64,000 bases of DNA from NCBI GenBank assembly GCA_945882415.1, contig CAMCWC010000006.1:124001-188000 (forward strand). Direction: 5' to 3'. Below the pieces are notes generated by a model, which did not search any database, was not told the origin of the DNA, and worked only from the letters and a program-made list of their open reading frames with translations. This document shows positions 7,713-16,294 of the stretch, in pieces. This stretch comes from Chthonomonas calidirosea (GTDB lineage: Bacteria > Armatimonadota > Fimbriimonadia > Fimbriimonadales > Fimbriimonadaceae). Position 1 is the first letter of the stretch. Each line of letters opens with the position of its first letter. A program made the position numbers and the translations under genes.

Positions 7713-10700
7713 TCAGTACCGAATGTCGATCTTCGTTCGATCTGGGAACGGAGGCTTAATCGGCTTGGGATACTTGAAGGTCGCGGCTTCCTTCAGGACT
7801 TCTGCGACGGCTCGCTCGAGCTGTGCATCTCGGCCTTGTCGCCAAAGGTACGGGTCCATTTCGACCTCGATGTCTGGCTCCACGCCCCAGCCTTCAACGT
7901 CCCAAGTTCCGTTCGGGTTGTAGAACGCAACGTCCGGCGCGCGGACTACGCCGCCATCAACGAGTTCGAATCCAAAGGCGCGGACTAGTCCGCCCCAGGT
8001 TCGCTTTCCAACGAGCTTTCCGACCTTCTGGTTTCGGAAGAGCCATGGGAACATGTCGCCGCCGGAGCCTGCCCACTGGTTGATCAGCATGACCTTCGGC
8101 CCGAAGATGCTGACACCCGGCGTTGCGCCGTCTTTTCCGCTTCGCGGGGCAAACACGCCTTGCAGGGTTCGGGTCATTTCCAGAACCATGTAGTCGTTGA
8201 TGAGGCCGCCTTGGTTGTAGCGTTCATCCACAACGATGCCCTGCTTTCCAGCCTGGGCATAGTAGTACCGGTTGAAGCTGGTCCAGCCGCCAACGTTGGT
8301 GTCTGGAACGTGGACGTAGCCAATCTTTCCGCCGCTGAGGTTGTCAACAAGCCGACGATTGTCTTCTCGCCAAGCTAGGGCTCGAAGTCCGGCTTCGCTG
8401 GCCACTGGCACAACCGTCACTTCTCGGGAGCCCGCGCCGTCTGGCTTAGGTCCGATCTTGATTTTCACTTGCTTTCCGGCTTTGGCTTCGAGCTTTTCGT
8501 AGATGTCGCCTTGCTCCGTGAGGTCTTGGCCATCGATGGCAAGGATGTACTCACCTGCGACGGCATTGACTCCGGGAGCGGTGAGCGGAGCGCGAGCGCC
8601 GGGGTTCCAGTTCTCGCCGTTATAGACGCGGGTAAGTCGGTACCGACCGTTTTCAAACGCGTAGTCCGCGCCGAGCAAGCCTCCCGGGATGAACGGCTTG
8701 CCGGGAATATCGCCGCCGTCGATGAACATGTGTCCAATGCTGAGTTCACCCAGCATGTCGGTGAACAGGTAGTTCAGGTCTGCACGGCTTGCGATGTTCT
8801 TCAGGAACGGCTCGTACCGTCGCTCCATTTCGGCAGCGTTGATTCCGTGCAGGTTCGGGTCATAGAAGAAGATTCGCTCATTTCGCCAAACCTCTTTGAA
8901 CATCTGCCGCCATTCCTGCCGAGGATCGATCTTCACTCGGATATTGCTGATGTCGAGCGGCGTCGGAGGTGCAGGTGCGACCGTACTGAGAATCTGCAAC
9001 TGACCACCTTGGGCGATCAGGGCCTTATCTCCGGTGGCGTTCACATCGAGTAGCTGAATCCCGGTGCCGACCGGCTGCGGCCGACGGGTGGCAAAGCTAA
9101 AGCGAAGCAGGGTGATCTGGGCAGGAGACGTGAGCGTTGCCCGAGGGGTCGAGAACACGGCGAGGAACGAACCCGGCGTTGCGGCTTCGAGCGCGGAGTA
9201 ATCGGCCGTCGGCATCGGCAGGGCGAGGATCCGCTGCGAGATGTCTTCGAAGTCGATCGTCACCTTTGGAGCGGGGCGAGGTCCACGCGGTCCGCCAGGA
9301 GGTCCTCCTTGTGGTCCGCCCGCCGGCGGTCCGGCCGGAGGCGCGGTTGGTGGCGTGGCTGGAGGAGTCCCAGGTGGAGTGGCCGGTGGCGTTGGAGGTG
9401 TTGGCTCCTTCACGGCTTCTTCGTCACTCTCAGGACCGAGCGGGTTCTCTCCGTTCTTGCTCAGAACGATCGCATATACGCTACTGACAACGTTCAGGTT
9501 GGTGTAGCTGCTGATATCGAGATAGCTCGCCGCAGGACCGGTGTTGGTGCTGGCGACGAAGTACAGGTGCTTGCCGTCTCGGTCGAAGACCGGATACTTC
9601 GCGTTGCTCAGACCATCGGTAATCTGGGTCGTTTTCGCGGTGTCGAGGCTGTAGACAAACACCGCGTTGAGGTGGTTGTCGAGGTCGCGGGCCCAGGTGA
9701 GCCAGCGCGAATCGGGCGACCAGCGTGGCACGATGTTGGTGTTCGGGTCCTCGTAGGTACCGGTGTCGATTTTGATGTTGCGCCCAGTCGACAACTCGTG
9801 AATCCAAACGTTCTTCTTGTTGTCGGTGTAGGCAATCGCCTTGCTGTCAGGGGACCAGACGAGCTGATAAAAGAACGAAAGCCCTTCGCCCAAGCGGACG
9901 CGCTTTTCCTCTTTCGTGCCCGCATTGTGCAGAACGAGCTCGTACCAGCCAGTCGAGTCGCTGATGAAAGCGATCGTTTGGCCGTCGGGCGACCACGCCG
10001 GGAATCGCTCGGCTACGCCTTGTCGTCCCGTCAGTTCGCGAACGTCGCCTTTGCTGGCAGGAACGGTGAGGATGTGCCCGCGCGACTCGATGACAACGCG
10101 CTGACCGCTTGGCGAGATGCTCGCGGCCCCAACTCTGCCGGAGAGATCCTTGAACTGGGTTCTAACCTCAGGGAAGTCGGCGGAGATGGTGATTTCGACC
10201 CGCTTGCTCGACTTCGTTTTCGGATCGAACAGGTGAATGGACCCGAGCTTTTCGTAAACGATCGCGCCCGCGCCAGCGGTGGCGGACTTGATATCGAACC
10301 CTGCCGGAGGAACTTCTTCGACGACCTGACCCGACTTCTCGTCGTAGCTGTAAAGGCTGACGGGCCCTTTCTTGTCGGAAAGGAAGTAGATTCGGTCACC
10401 GATCCACATCGGCTGCTCGTCGTTCGTATTCTTGCGTGGAATCTCCTTCCACTTCGAATCCTTCAGATCAGCGATCCAGATGGCGTAGGTTTGGCCGCCG
10501 CGATACCGCTTCCAAGCATCTTGCCATTTGATGCCGGCAACATAGGCAATTCGCTGTCCGTCAGCGGAGAGCGATCCCATACTGCCCGATGGCAACGGGA
10601 GCGGCTTTGGCGTGCCGCCAGAAACTGGCACGGTGAAAAGTCGGGGAAGCACCGTGTTCTGAAGCATGCTTGAGACGATGAGCGCGCTCTTTCCATCAGG

Positions 10701-11093
10701 AGTCCAACCGGCAGCACGATCGGTCGCCGGATGATAGGTGAGCCTCTTTGGGCTTCCGCCGGTGGCTGGAATCACATAAACGTCTTGATTCCCGTCGTAC
10801 TCGCCGCTAAAGAGAACTTGAGTGCCGTCTGGGGAGAAGAACGGCTCGGACTCGATGCCAGCGTCCGTGGTCAGTCGCTGTGCGGCTCCGCCACTGCGAG
10901 CAACCGACCATAGATCGCCAGCATATTCAAAGACAATACTGGTCGCGTTTACGGTCGGGTGCTTCATCAGAAGCGGGTTTGGGCCGGGATAGAACGGGTC
11001 GTTGGCTTGGGTTGAAGTCACCCCCGCGGATGCGGTGTTGGCCAAAAGGACCGCGAAGGTGCCTAAAGTCATCCCTTTCACTGTACGGTTCAT
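7713..11093 (-). CDS. Tricorn protease homologue (S41 family), secreted
   Basis: An 1126-residue protein with a signal peptide (cut near TASAG). Residues of about 40-540 are two sets of beta-propeller repeats, with units such as EPFFSPDGTQVLFSG and FPAWSPDGQTIAFISDS. Next come a Pro/Gly-rich linker (about 565-610), a helical domain, a PDZ domain (about 835-910) and the C-terminal S41 core. Ser1010 in QWAGSGGDMFPW is the nucleophile, HMFIDGGD holds the likely His and GVEPDIEV the Glu. Tricorn cuts peptides released by larger proteases; here it would work outside the cytoplasm. It follows the cyclophilin gene by 57 bases on the same strand, so the two are probably cotranscribed. Confidence 0.9.
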   Translation of the reverse strand: MNRTVKGMTLGTFAVLLANTASAGVTSTQANDPFYPGPNPLLMKHPTVNATSIVFEYAGDLWSVARSGGAAQRLTTDAGIESEPFFSPDGTQVLFSGEYDGNQDVYVIPATGGSPKRLTYHPATDRAAGWTPDGKSALIVSSMLQNTVLPRLFTVPVSGGTPKPLPLPSGSMGSLSADGQRIAYVAGIKWQDAWKRYRGGQTYAIWIADLKDSKWKEIPRKNTNDEQPMWIGDRIYFLSDKKGPVSLYSYDEKSGQVVEEVPPAGFDIKSATAGAGAIVYEKLGSIHLFDPKTKSSKRVEITISADFPEVRTQFKDLSGRVGAASISPSGQRVVIESRGHILTVPASKGDVRELTGRQGVAERFPAWSPDGQTIAFISDSTGWYELVLHNAGTKEEKRVRLGEGLSFFYQLVWSPDSKAIAYTDNKKNVWIHELSTGRNIKIDTGTYEDPNTNIVPRWSPDSRWLTWARDLDNHLNAVFVYSLDTAKTTQITDGLSNAKYPVFDRDGKHLYFVASTNTGPAASYLDISSYTNLNVVSSVYAIVLSKNGENPLGPESDEEAVKEPTPPTPPATPPGTPPATPPTAPPAGPPAGGPQGGPPGGPRGPRPAPKVTIDFEDISQRILALPMPTADYSALEAATPGSFLAVFSTPRATLTSPAQITLLRFSFATRRPQPVGTGIQLLDVNATGDKALIAQGGQLQILSTVAPAPPTPLDISNIRVKIDPRQEWRQMFKEVWRNERIFFYDPNLHGINAAEMERRYEPFLKNIASRADLNYLFTDMLGELSIGHMFIDGGDIPGKPFIPGGLLGADYAFENGRYRLTRVYNGENWNPGARAPLTAPGVNAVAGEYILAIDGQDLTEQGDIYEKLEAKAGKQVKIKIGPKPDGAGSREVTVVPVASEAGLRALAWREDNRRLVDNLSGGKIGYVHVPDTNVGGWTSFNRYYYAQAGKQGIVVDERYNQGGLINDYMVLEMTRTLQGVFAPRSGKDGATPGVSIFGPKVMLINQWAGSGGDMFPWLFRNQKVGKLVGKRTWGGLVRAFGFELVDGGVVRAPDVAFYNPNGTWDVEGWGVEPDIEVEMDPYLWRQGRDAQLERAVAEVLKEAATFKYPKPIKPPFPDRTKIDIRY

Positions 11094-11150
11094 GGGACGG
11101 ATTACGCAAGTTCTCCCCGAGATATCCCGCCTAAAGTCCGGCGCTAATGC

Positions 11151-12113
11151 TTATTTCCCGGGCGAAACGGGCTCGTCTGGCCGGGCGAGCGGTTTCGGTC
11201 CCATGCCGAATGGCGAGGCAGGGACGAGTTTCATGCGGTGAATCTTGGGCGGATCGTTCGGTCGATCTGCCTTTCCAACCGGTACGGCACCGATTTTGAG
11301 CACAACTTCGGCTCCCTTGATCAGCTGACCGAAGGCGGCATAGCGGCTGTCGAGGTGCTTCGTTCCGGCTCGGCTGAGGCAGACGAAGATCTGGCAACCG
11401 TTGGTATTCGGGTCGGTGCTTCGGGCGATCGAGATGACGCCAAAATCGTGTGGCAACGTGCTGTTTTCGAGCGGATACGCCCAGCCTGGACCACCACTGC
11501 CGGTCCCTGCCGGGTCACCGCCTTGAATGACGAAAGGCGTTCCATCTGCTCGCTTCGCGACGACGCGGTGGAAAATCGTGTCGTTGTACAGGCCACCTTC
11601 TACAAAGCCGCGGACGTTGAAAGTCGTGTTCGGGGCAGCGTCGGGGCGAAGTCGAAACTCCATTTTGCCCATGCTCGTTTCAATCACGAGATTGCGGTCT
11701 GGGTATGCGCGGTACCCGGCGAACTCCTGGTCTTCGTCCGGAACAAATTCGACGGTCTTTCCATCCGCCGCGAGTCGCGAAATCTGCGGGCTGGTCATCG
11801 GTTGCAGAACCAGCGGTGCATCGGTCGGTTTGCCGTCGGCCACGAGTTGAACGTACTTTATGCCGTTTGGTTTGCTGGTCCAGAGTTCGGGAAACAGCTT
11901 TGTCAGGTCGTTACTTCCTGGCCGAACGCTCTTCGTGGCAATCGGCTTTGTACCGGTTGCGTCCCAAAGTTGAAGCTCGATGCTCTCGGCCTGGAGCGGT
12001 GGGCGTACTTGAACCTTAAGTGGCCGATTGATGCCGTTGTAAAGCTGACTTGGGATGACGTCTGCTGGTGACAGGACCGGAAGCAGCAAAAACGAGAGGC
12101 AGAGCGCGCGCAT
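11151..12113 (-). CDS. Secreted cyclophilin-type peptidyl-prolyl cis-trans isomerase
   Basis: The 320-residue protein has a short signal peptide (MRALCLSFLLLPVLS). An unassigned N-terminal domain of about 120 residues precedes the cyclophilin domain: NLVIETSMGKMEFRLRPDAA, FHRVV, VIQGGDPAGTGSGGPG, and FGQLIKGAEVV. The active-site Arg (FHRVV) and the QGGDP and GCQIFVCL segments are present, whereas the Trp common in eukaryotic cyclophilins is not. It should assist folding of secreted proteins. It precedes the tricorn gene on the same strand and is divergent from the universal stress protein gene. Confidence 0.85.
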   Translation of the reverse strand: MRALCLSFLLLPVLSPADVIPSQLYNGINRPLKVQVRPPLQAESIELQLWDATGTKPIATKSVRPGSNDLTKLFPELWTSKPNGIKYVQLVADGKPTDAPLVLQPMTSPQISRLAADGKTVEFVPDEDQEFAGYRAYPDRNLVIETSMGKMEFRLRPDAAPNTTFNVRGFVEGGLYNDTIFHRVVAKRADGTPFVIQGGDPAGTGSGGPGWAYPLENSTLPHDFGVISIARSTDPNTNGCQIFVCLSRAGTKHLDSRYAAFGQLIKGAEVVLKIGAVPVGKADRPNDPPKIHRMKLVPASPFGMGPKPLARPDEPVSPGK

Positions 12114-12193
12114 CCGGGCATTTTAGCGGCAATTTCACCTGGCCCGACGGTGGTTGGCGAAAGAGCATAGAATGGGCTTGGAGTGAACGAAAT

Positions 12194-13075
12194 ATGAAAG
12201 CGATCATTGGCGTTGATGCAGGTGGCGGATACAAGCCAGGAATGGATTTGTTCGTACGACTTGGCTTTAGTGGAGCCGAAGTCACGGTCGTTTCGGCGGT
12301 GGATACAACTCCGCCTATCATCCCGCTGGGCCCGGGCGCCCCGTTTGTGGCAACGGACTACGTGAGCCAGACGGACTCGGCTTCACACCGAGCGGCGGCC
12401 CAAGCCGTTGAAAGCCTAGCCGCGGACGGAATCACTGCTGACTCGGTCGTGCTTTACGGTGCGGTCGTTCCGGTTCTGCTTCGAGAAGCGAGCGAGCTCA
12501 AAGCCGATTTGCTGGTCGTGAACTCGGTCGTTCGAGGCAAATGGCTCAGCGCGATTCTGGGCAGCGTGAGCAATTCGCTCACGAACGAGGCTGATACATC
12601 AGTTTTGGTTTCCAAAGGTGAAGCAGTCGTTGAAGGTCCGATTACTGCGGTCTTTGCGACTGACCATTCCGAGTACGCGGCTCGAGCACTTGAGAAGTTT
12701 CTGAAAATGGCACCGATGGGGCTTCAACAGATTCACATCCTCACGGTTTACGACATCGACGAGCTCGAAACCAAGATGGTTCTGCGAAGCCTTCCCGAAC
12801 TCCAGATCGATATGAAGGAATGGGTGGAAGAGCAACTGACAGAGAAGTGCCAAGCCCTGGCGACCCGTTTGGGTGAGTCTGGCTATGACGTGTCGTTCAG
12901 CGTTCTGCCGGGTGACGTCAATGAGCAGATCTCCGACACGATGACCGAACGTTCGGCGAGTTTGCTGATTCTCGGCGCACAGGGCCATGGCTTAATTGAG
13001 CGCGTGTTTACGGGCAGTGTGGCCCTGCACCAGGTGGTGTCAGAGCCGTACCCGGTCCTGCTTATCCGGGCTTAA
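12194..13075 (+). CDS. Tandem-domain universal stress protein
   Basis: A 293-residue protein with two UspA folds (about 1-140 and 148-293). The second ends with LILGAQGHGLIERVFTGSVA, the ATP-binding pattern G-x2-G-x9-G(S/T). The first keeps VVNSVVRGKWLSAILGSVSN, in which this pattern is degenerate, so probably only the second domain binds ATP. ATG at 12194 follows a GGAG-type site 10 bases away; upstream in-frame codons do not look like protein of this family. It is convergent with the proteasome-like gene, with stop codons that share bases. A stress or energy-sensing role is a family-level inference. Confidence 0.85.
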   Translation: MKAIIGVDAGGGYKPGMDLFVRLGFSGAEVTVVSAVDTTPPIIPLGPGAPFVATDYVSQTDSASHRAAAQAVESLAADGITADSVVLYGAVVPVLLREASELKADLLVVNSVVRGKWLSAILGSVSNSLTNEADTSVLVSKGEAVVEGPITAVFATDHSEYAARALEKFLKMAPMGLQQIHILTVYDIDELETKMVLRSLPELQIDMKEWVEEQLTEKCQALATRLGESGYDVSFSVLPGDVNEQISDTMTERSASLLILGAQGHGLIERVFTGSVALHQVVSEPYPVLLIRA

Positions 13076-13743
13076 ATCCCTTCGACGGCCCGGAGAACCC
13101 GGAAGCGATCTTCTCGAAGCGTGTTCCGCTCGATGAGGATCGCTTCTTCTTTTAGACCTGCTGGCACTGTGCCTTCGAAGCTTGAATCGAAGATGTCGGA
13201 GAGTTTGGCAATGGCCGCTTCGGGTTCGGTTGCGGTCGGGATTTCTGAGAGTGCCGTTTCCAGCTTGGAACCAATATCAAGCGTCCCGGCGATGGCGGAA
13301 CGAAGCCTTGCCACGGCGTAGTCACCGTCGAAGTCGATGACGTAGTACGTGTCCTTCTCCGGAGTCGCGCCGAGCTCGGCAAAGAGGCTGCGTGCGACGA
13401 CCGGGGCGGTCCGAAAGTCGGCAAATGCCTGCTTGATCGGACCGCTAACGGTGGTGGCCACTCGTTGGACGGTTACATCGTCTTCACTTCGTTGGTAGCC
13501 TTCGCGGCTGGCGAACTCTAGGGCGGCGGCGCGGATGGCTTCGAGGTCAGACTGCTGCCCGAGGCCAGCAAAGATGATGCGGTCGTAGATCTCGAAAACC
13601 TTGCGGCTTTGTCGACGGCGCGAGTACATCAGAAGACCGTCGTTAAGTGAGATCGCGAGAACGGGAAGACCTTGGGCGAGTCGCTCTTCTATGTATTGGG
13701 CGCGGTTACTAACGCCCTCTTGCCAATCGTATGGTGAGATCAT
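13072..13743 (-). CDS. Proteasome alpha-subunit homologue (PrcA-like)
   Basis: The 223 residues follow the bacterial 20S alpha subunit along most of their length: ISPYDWQEGVSNRAQYIEER (gating/N-terminal helix region), QGLPVLAISLNDGLLMYSR, KVFEIYDRIIFAGLGQQSDL, LRSA and the strand YYVIDFDGDYAVA. It has no N-terminal catalytic Thr, as expected for an alpha type. Alpha rings gate a beta ring and dock an AAA+ unfoldase. No beta subunit, Mpa/ARC, PafA, Dop or ubiquitin-like tag is encoded nearby, whereas bacterial proteasome genes are normally clustered. It could be a detached subunit or a diverged second copy. Confidence 0.7.
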   Translation of the reverse strand: MISPYDWQEGVSNRAQYIEERLAQGLPVLAISLNDGLLMYSRRRQSRKVFEIYDRIIFAGLGQQSDLEAIRAAALEFASREGYQRSEDDVTVQRVATTVSGPIKQAFADFRTAPVVARSLFAELGATPEKDTYYVIDFDGDYAVARLRSAIAGTLDIGSKLETALSEIPTATEPEAAIAKLSDIFDSSFEGTVPAGLKEEAILIERNTLREDRFRVLRAVEGI

Positions 13744-13761
13744 GAGTGCTTCTACGCGGGG

Positions 13762-14754
13762 TTAGCGCTTCAGAGTCCACGGAGTTGGCTTTGTGAGCCA
13801 GGTTTCAAGAAGTTTGCCAACTTTGCCAAGACTTTCGGCACTGCACTTGTCCGGCGTGTCCTGCAGGGTGTGCCAGTAAGGGTAATCGAAGTCGATCAGG
13901 TCGATGGTAGGGATGCCCGCGCGATTGAGGCTGAGGTGGTCATCAAGGATCGGGGAGCCAATGACGTTCGGGAACGTTGATCGCATATCCAGCGACGCGG
14001 CGTGCAGATACAGGGCCTTCATGAGTTCAGGCGCGTAATAGTTGCTGTATTCCTCTTTCGGGATCGATAGGTCTGCATCTCCGATCATGTCGAGAAGGAT
14101 CCCGTATTGCGGCTTTGGAGTCGGCAGGTGGCGAGAGAGATATTCGGCGCCGAGGAACATCTCGCTAATGTCCGGTCCTAAGTCTTCGCCGTCCACGAAT
14201 GCGTAGCAAATTCCCACTGACCCGGTTCGGCCTTTCAGCGTTTTCATCAGCTCGAGCAGCACGGCCACTCCGCTAGCACCATCATTCGCGCCGGCAATCG
14301 GCTTCTGCCGGTTTTCAGGCCTTGGCTCCATGTCTGCGCTCGGACGAGTGTCCCAGTGCGCCAAGAGAATAACGCGGGTGGTTGCCTTTTCCCAGTTTTG
14401 GAAGGCAAGCACGTTGGTCATGTCGTAGACGTCACGTGTCTTCGACCAGCGGTGCGTAAAATTCTGGAGTTCAACCTTGTCGGCGTACTTGGTTGCCTCG
14501 TCCTGAATGAAGGTTTTGCCTTTTGCGTGGCCGACCGTGCCAGGAACGCGCGGTCCAAACTCGCATTGCTTCTTCAGATAGGTGTAAGCAGCCTCGCCGC
14601 TAAACGGCGTGACAGCGGGGATGGGATCTTGGCTGTGAGGAACGCTCAGGAGCCCGAGGCCAACCAGCGTGGCGAGGAATCGGTAACCCGCTTTCCGCGC
14701 AGGACTTCTTCCAAGGTTTGCGGCAGCGTCTTGGTGATTTTGCTCTTGTCCCAT
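13762..14754 (-). CDS. M28-family metallopeptidase, glutaminyl-peptide cyclotransferase-like
   Basis: Residues LLAHWDTRPSAD, GANDGASGVAVLLEL, VDGEDLG, LLDMIGDAD and YPYWHTLQDTPDKCS form the ordered zinc-binding set of M28 peptidases and bacterial glutaminyl cyclases, the latter favoured by the last two motifs. A basic stretch and a hydrophobic segment (RFLATLVGLGLLSV) near residue 25-40 act as signal or anchor. It therefore acts outside the cytoplasm, either trimming peptides or cyclising N-terminal Gln. The only in-frame start (14754) lies 109 bases inside the preceding gene and lacks a clear ribosome site, so translational coupling or a start error is possible. Confidence 0.8.
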   Translation of the reverse strand: MGQEQNHQDAAANLGRSPARKAGYRFLATLVGLGLLSVPHSQDPIPAVTPFSGEAAYTYLKKQCEFGPRVPGTVGHAKGKTFIQDEATKYADKVELQNFTHRWSKTRDVYDMTNVLAFQNWEKATTRVILLAHWDTRPSADMEPRPENRQKPIAGANDGASGVAVLLELMKTLKGRTGSVGICYAFVDGEDLGPDISEMFLGAEYLSRHLPTPKPQYGILLDMIGDADLSIPKEEYSNYYAPELMKALYLHAASLDMRSTFPNVIGSPILDDHLSLNRAGIPTIDLIDFDYPYWHTLQDTPDKCSAESLGKVGKLLETWLTKPTPWTLKR

Positions 14755-15236
14755 ATCTTGAAATAGCCTAACCCGCCACGACCCAGGTTTGCTGGCATAG
14801 CGATCGTGTAGATCCGTGTTTCATCCAGCTTGGTGCCGTTGGCAGTTACGCTTTGGACGCGTGAGTTAGCTGGGGCGGCACGGTTGAACGAGACTTCGAA
14901 GCCAGATATCTGTAAGAAGCTGGAATTGGGCTGAGGGAACAGCTGGATCGATCTCTCGAAAGCTTGCTTTACTTGGGCGCCGGTAAGCGACACAATCACG
15001 ATTTGGTCGCTCGGGAACTCAAGGATCGTTGCGAGGTCCTCTTTGTTAAAGTTCGCCTTTAGGAGTCCGGCGGCCAAGAAGGCGCCATCCGTACCTGCAT
15101 TTTGACGGAGTGCATCTGCAGCACTTTGCGCTGAGGAATCTGCTCCGGTGTCTGGCGACACGGAGGTTCCCACCTGAGCCAACGCTATCTGGCCGATGGC
15201 CAGGAGAATCCCGAAGGAAATAAGTCGAACTTTCAT
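14646..15236 (-). CDS. Stand-alone 5'-nucleotidase C-terminal domain protein, secreted
   Basis: The 196-residue protein has a signal peptide (MKVRLISFGILLAIGQIALA). The rest matches only the substrate-recognition domain of 5'-nucleotidases: GTDGAFLAAGLLKANFNKED, VSLTGAQVKQAFERSI, FLQISGFEVSFNR and IYTIAMPANLGRGGLGYF. The usual N-terminal metallophosphatase domain is missing, so it is not expected to hydrolyse nucleotides by itself; it may bind nucleosides or partner another enzyme. It is downstream of rplK and overlaps the M28 gene by 109 bases. Confidence 0.75.
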   Translation of the reverse strand: MKVRLISFGILLAIGQIALAQVGTSVSPDTGADSSAQSAADALRQNAGTDGAFLAAGLLKANFNKEDLATILEFPSDQIVIVSLTGAQVKQAFERSIQLFPQPNSSFLQISGFEVSFNRAAPANSRVQSVTANGTKLDETRIYTIAMPANLGRGGLGYFKIWDKSKITKTLPQTLEEVLRGKRVTDSSPRWLASGS

Positions 15237-15260
15237 GTTCGTTACAGTGAACAGACGTTG

Positions 15261-15289
15261 GCCGGTCCGACGGGTTACGTCGGACCGGG
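15261..15289 (-). other. Hairpin between rplK and the next gene
   Basis: CCGGTCCGAC pairs with GTCGGACCGG around a 7-base loop just after the rplK stop codon. There is no T run on the minus strand, so it may protect the mRNA end or attenuate rather than terminate. Confidence 0.45.
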
Positions 15290-15298
15290 CCTAAAGGC

Positions 15299-15724
15299 TT
15301 AGTCTTCGACGCGAACGCCCATGGATCGTGCCGAACCGGCAACGATGCGCATGGCCATTTCTTCGTCGTTGGTGTTAAGGTCAGCCATTTTCTGCTTTGC
15401 AACTTCGCGAAGCTTTTCTTTGGTGAGGAAACCGGCTTTGTCGGTTTTGGCGTTTGCCGCACCGCGCTCGATTCCGGCGGCTCGCTTGATGAGATCCGTA
15501 ACGAGCGGCTGGTTGATCTTAAAGGTGTAGGAGCGATCTTCGAAGACGGTGATTTCAACCGGCATAACGAAGCCCATGTTTGGGGCAGTCGTTTCGTTGA
15601 ATTTCTTCAAGAACTCCATCATGTTGATGCCGGCTTGACCGAGGGCAGGGCCTACGGGCGGAGCTGGAGTTCCCTTTCCGGCCGGGATGTTGAGCTTGAT
15701 GTTAGCGGTAATTTTCTTTGCCAT
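15299..15724 (-). CDS. rplK: 50S ribosomal protein L11
   Basis: A complete 141-residue L11: N-terminal domain IKLNIPAGKGTPAPPVGPAL with GQAGINMMEF, then the rRNA-binding C-terminal domain ending in VAGSARSMGVRVED. It is part of the GTPase-associated centre, and needed for RelA stringent response signalling. Unusually it is not followed by rplA or preceded by nusG/secE; the downstream gene is a nucleotidase-domain protein and the upstream gene is unknown. The sequence itself is ordinary and nothing suggests decay. Confidence 0.97.
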   Translation of the reverse strand: MAKKITANIKLNIPAGKGTPAPPVGPALGQAGINMMEFLKKFNETTAPNMGFVMPVEITVFEDRSYTFKINQPLVTDLIKRAAGIERGAANAKTDKAGFLTKEKLREVAKQKMADLNTNDEEMAMRIVAGSARSMGVRVED

Positions 15725-15795
15725 GGCAAATCTCTTCTGGTTTTTCGCCAGCGGGGAGAGGGAAGCATCGCCCGGGCAGAACGAAGAGAATACCT

Positions 15796-16293
15796 TTAGT
15801 AGCCTTCGAATATCAACAAATTGTCGAGCACGTTGATCAGTCGCAGTCGTTTTGCTCGGGGGAACCTTTTGCTGAAGTTGAAGGTGACGGGAGAAAGGAC
15901 TTCATCGCCGGAGATCCAGGGGTATTCGACGTTGATTCCGGAGCCGCGTTGGGCCAGGGCCGGGTTGAGCCCCTCGATTTCGATTGCAAAGTGTTGAACC
16001 GCACGGAATGATCTGAGTAGGCGCTGGGTGAGATCGCTGTCTTCTATACTCAAAATAGCGAGGGGGATTTCTGCGGCTCGCAACGAAAACGCGTCGTGCC
16101 TTCTGGCCGGTGCAGTTCCGGAAGCTCTGGATATGTAGGCTTTGCCCAAACATTCTATAGACATCTGCAAACAGTGCAATTGCTGACACGTGTCTGAAAC
16201 GGAAGATTCAAGGGCGATGGTGGCGGATAAAGCGCTTCTGGCTTGAAGGAAGAATGCATGGTCCCATGTCGTCGGCGCCAAATCTATCACCAC
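15796..16293 (-). CDS. Unknown protein with HEPN-like N-terminal helices
   Basis: A 165-residue protein. The first 75 residues (WDHAFFLQARSALSA, then LHCLQMSIECLGKAYISR and ARRHDAF) follow the spacing of PF05168-type HEPN domains, in which two helices are joined before an HD motif. The catalytic R-x4-6-H is not convincing, so activity is doubtful. The C-terminal part resembles nothing known to me. GTG at 16293 starts one base after the stop of the 120-residue protein gene, so the two form a tight unit. Confidence 0.5.
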   Translation of the reverse strand: MVIDLAPTTWDHAFFLQARSALSATIALESSVSDTCQQLHCLQMSIECLGKAYISRASGTAPARRHDAFSLRAAEIPLAILSIEDSDLTQRLLRSFRAVQHFAIEIEGLNPALAQRGSGINVEYPWISGDEVLSPVTFNFSKRFPRAKRLRLINVLDNLLIFEGY

Positions 16294-16294
16294 G

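Noticed and set aside
9309-10673. Open frame of about 450 codons antisense to the tricorn gene
   Set aside because: Arg/Gly-rich, low-complexity start, no family; a shadow of the Pro-rich linker and propeller codons.
12068-12193. Extended N-terminus of the universal stress protein
   Set aside because: Overlaps the divergent cyclophilin gene and does not resemble the UspA start.
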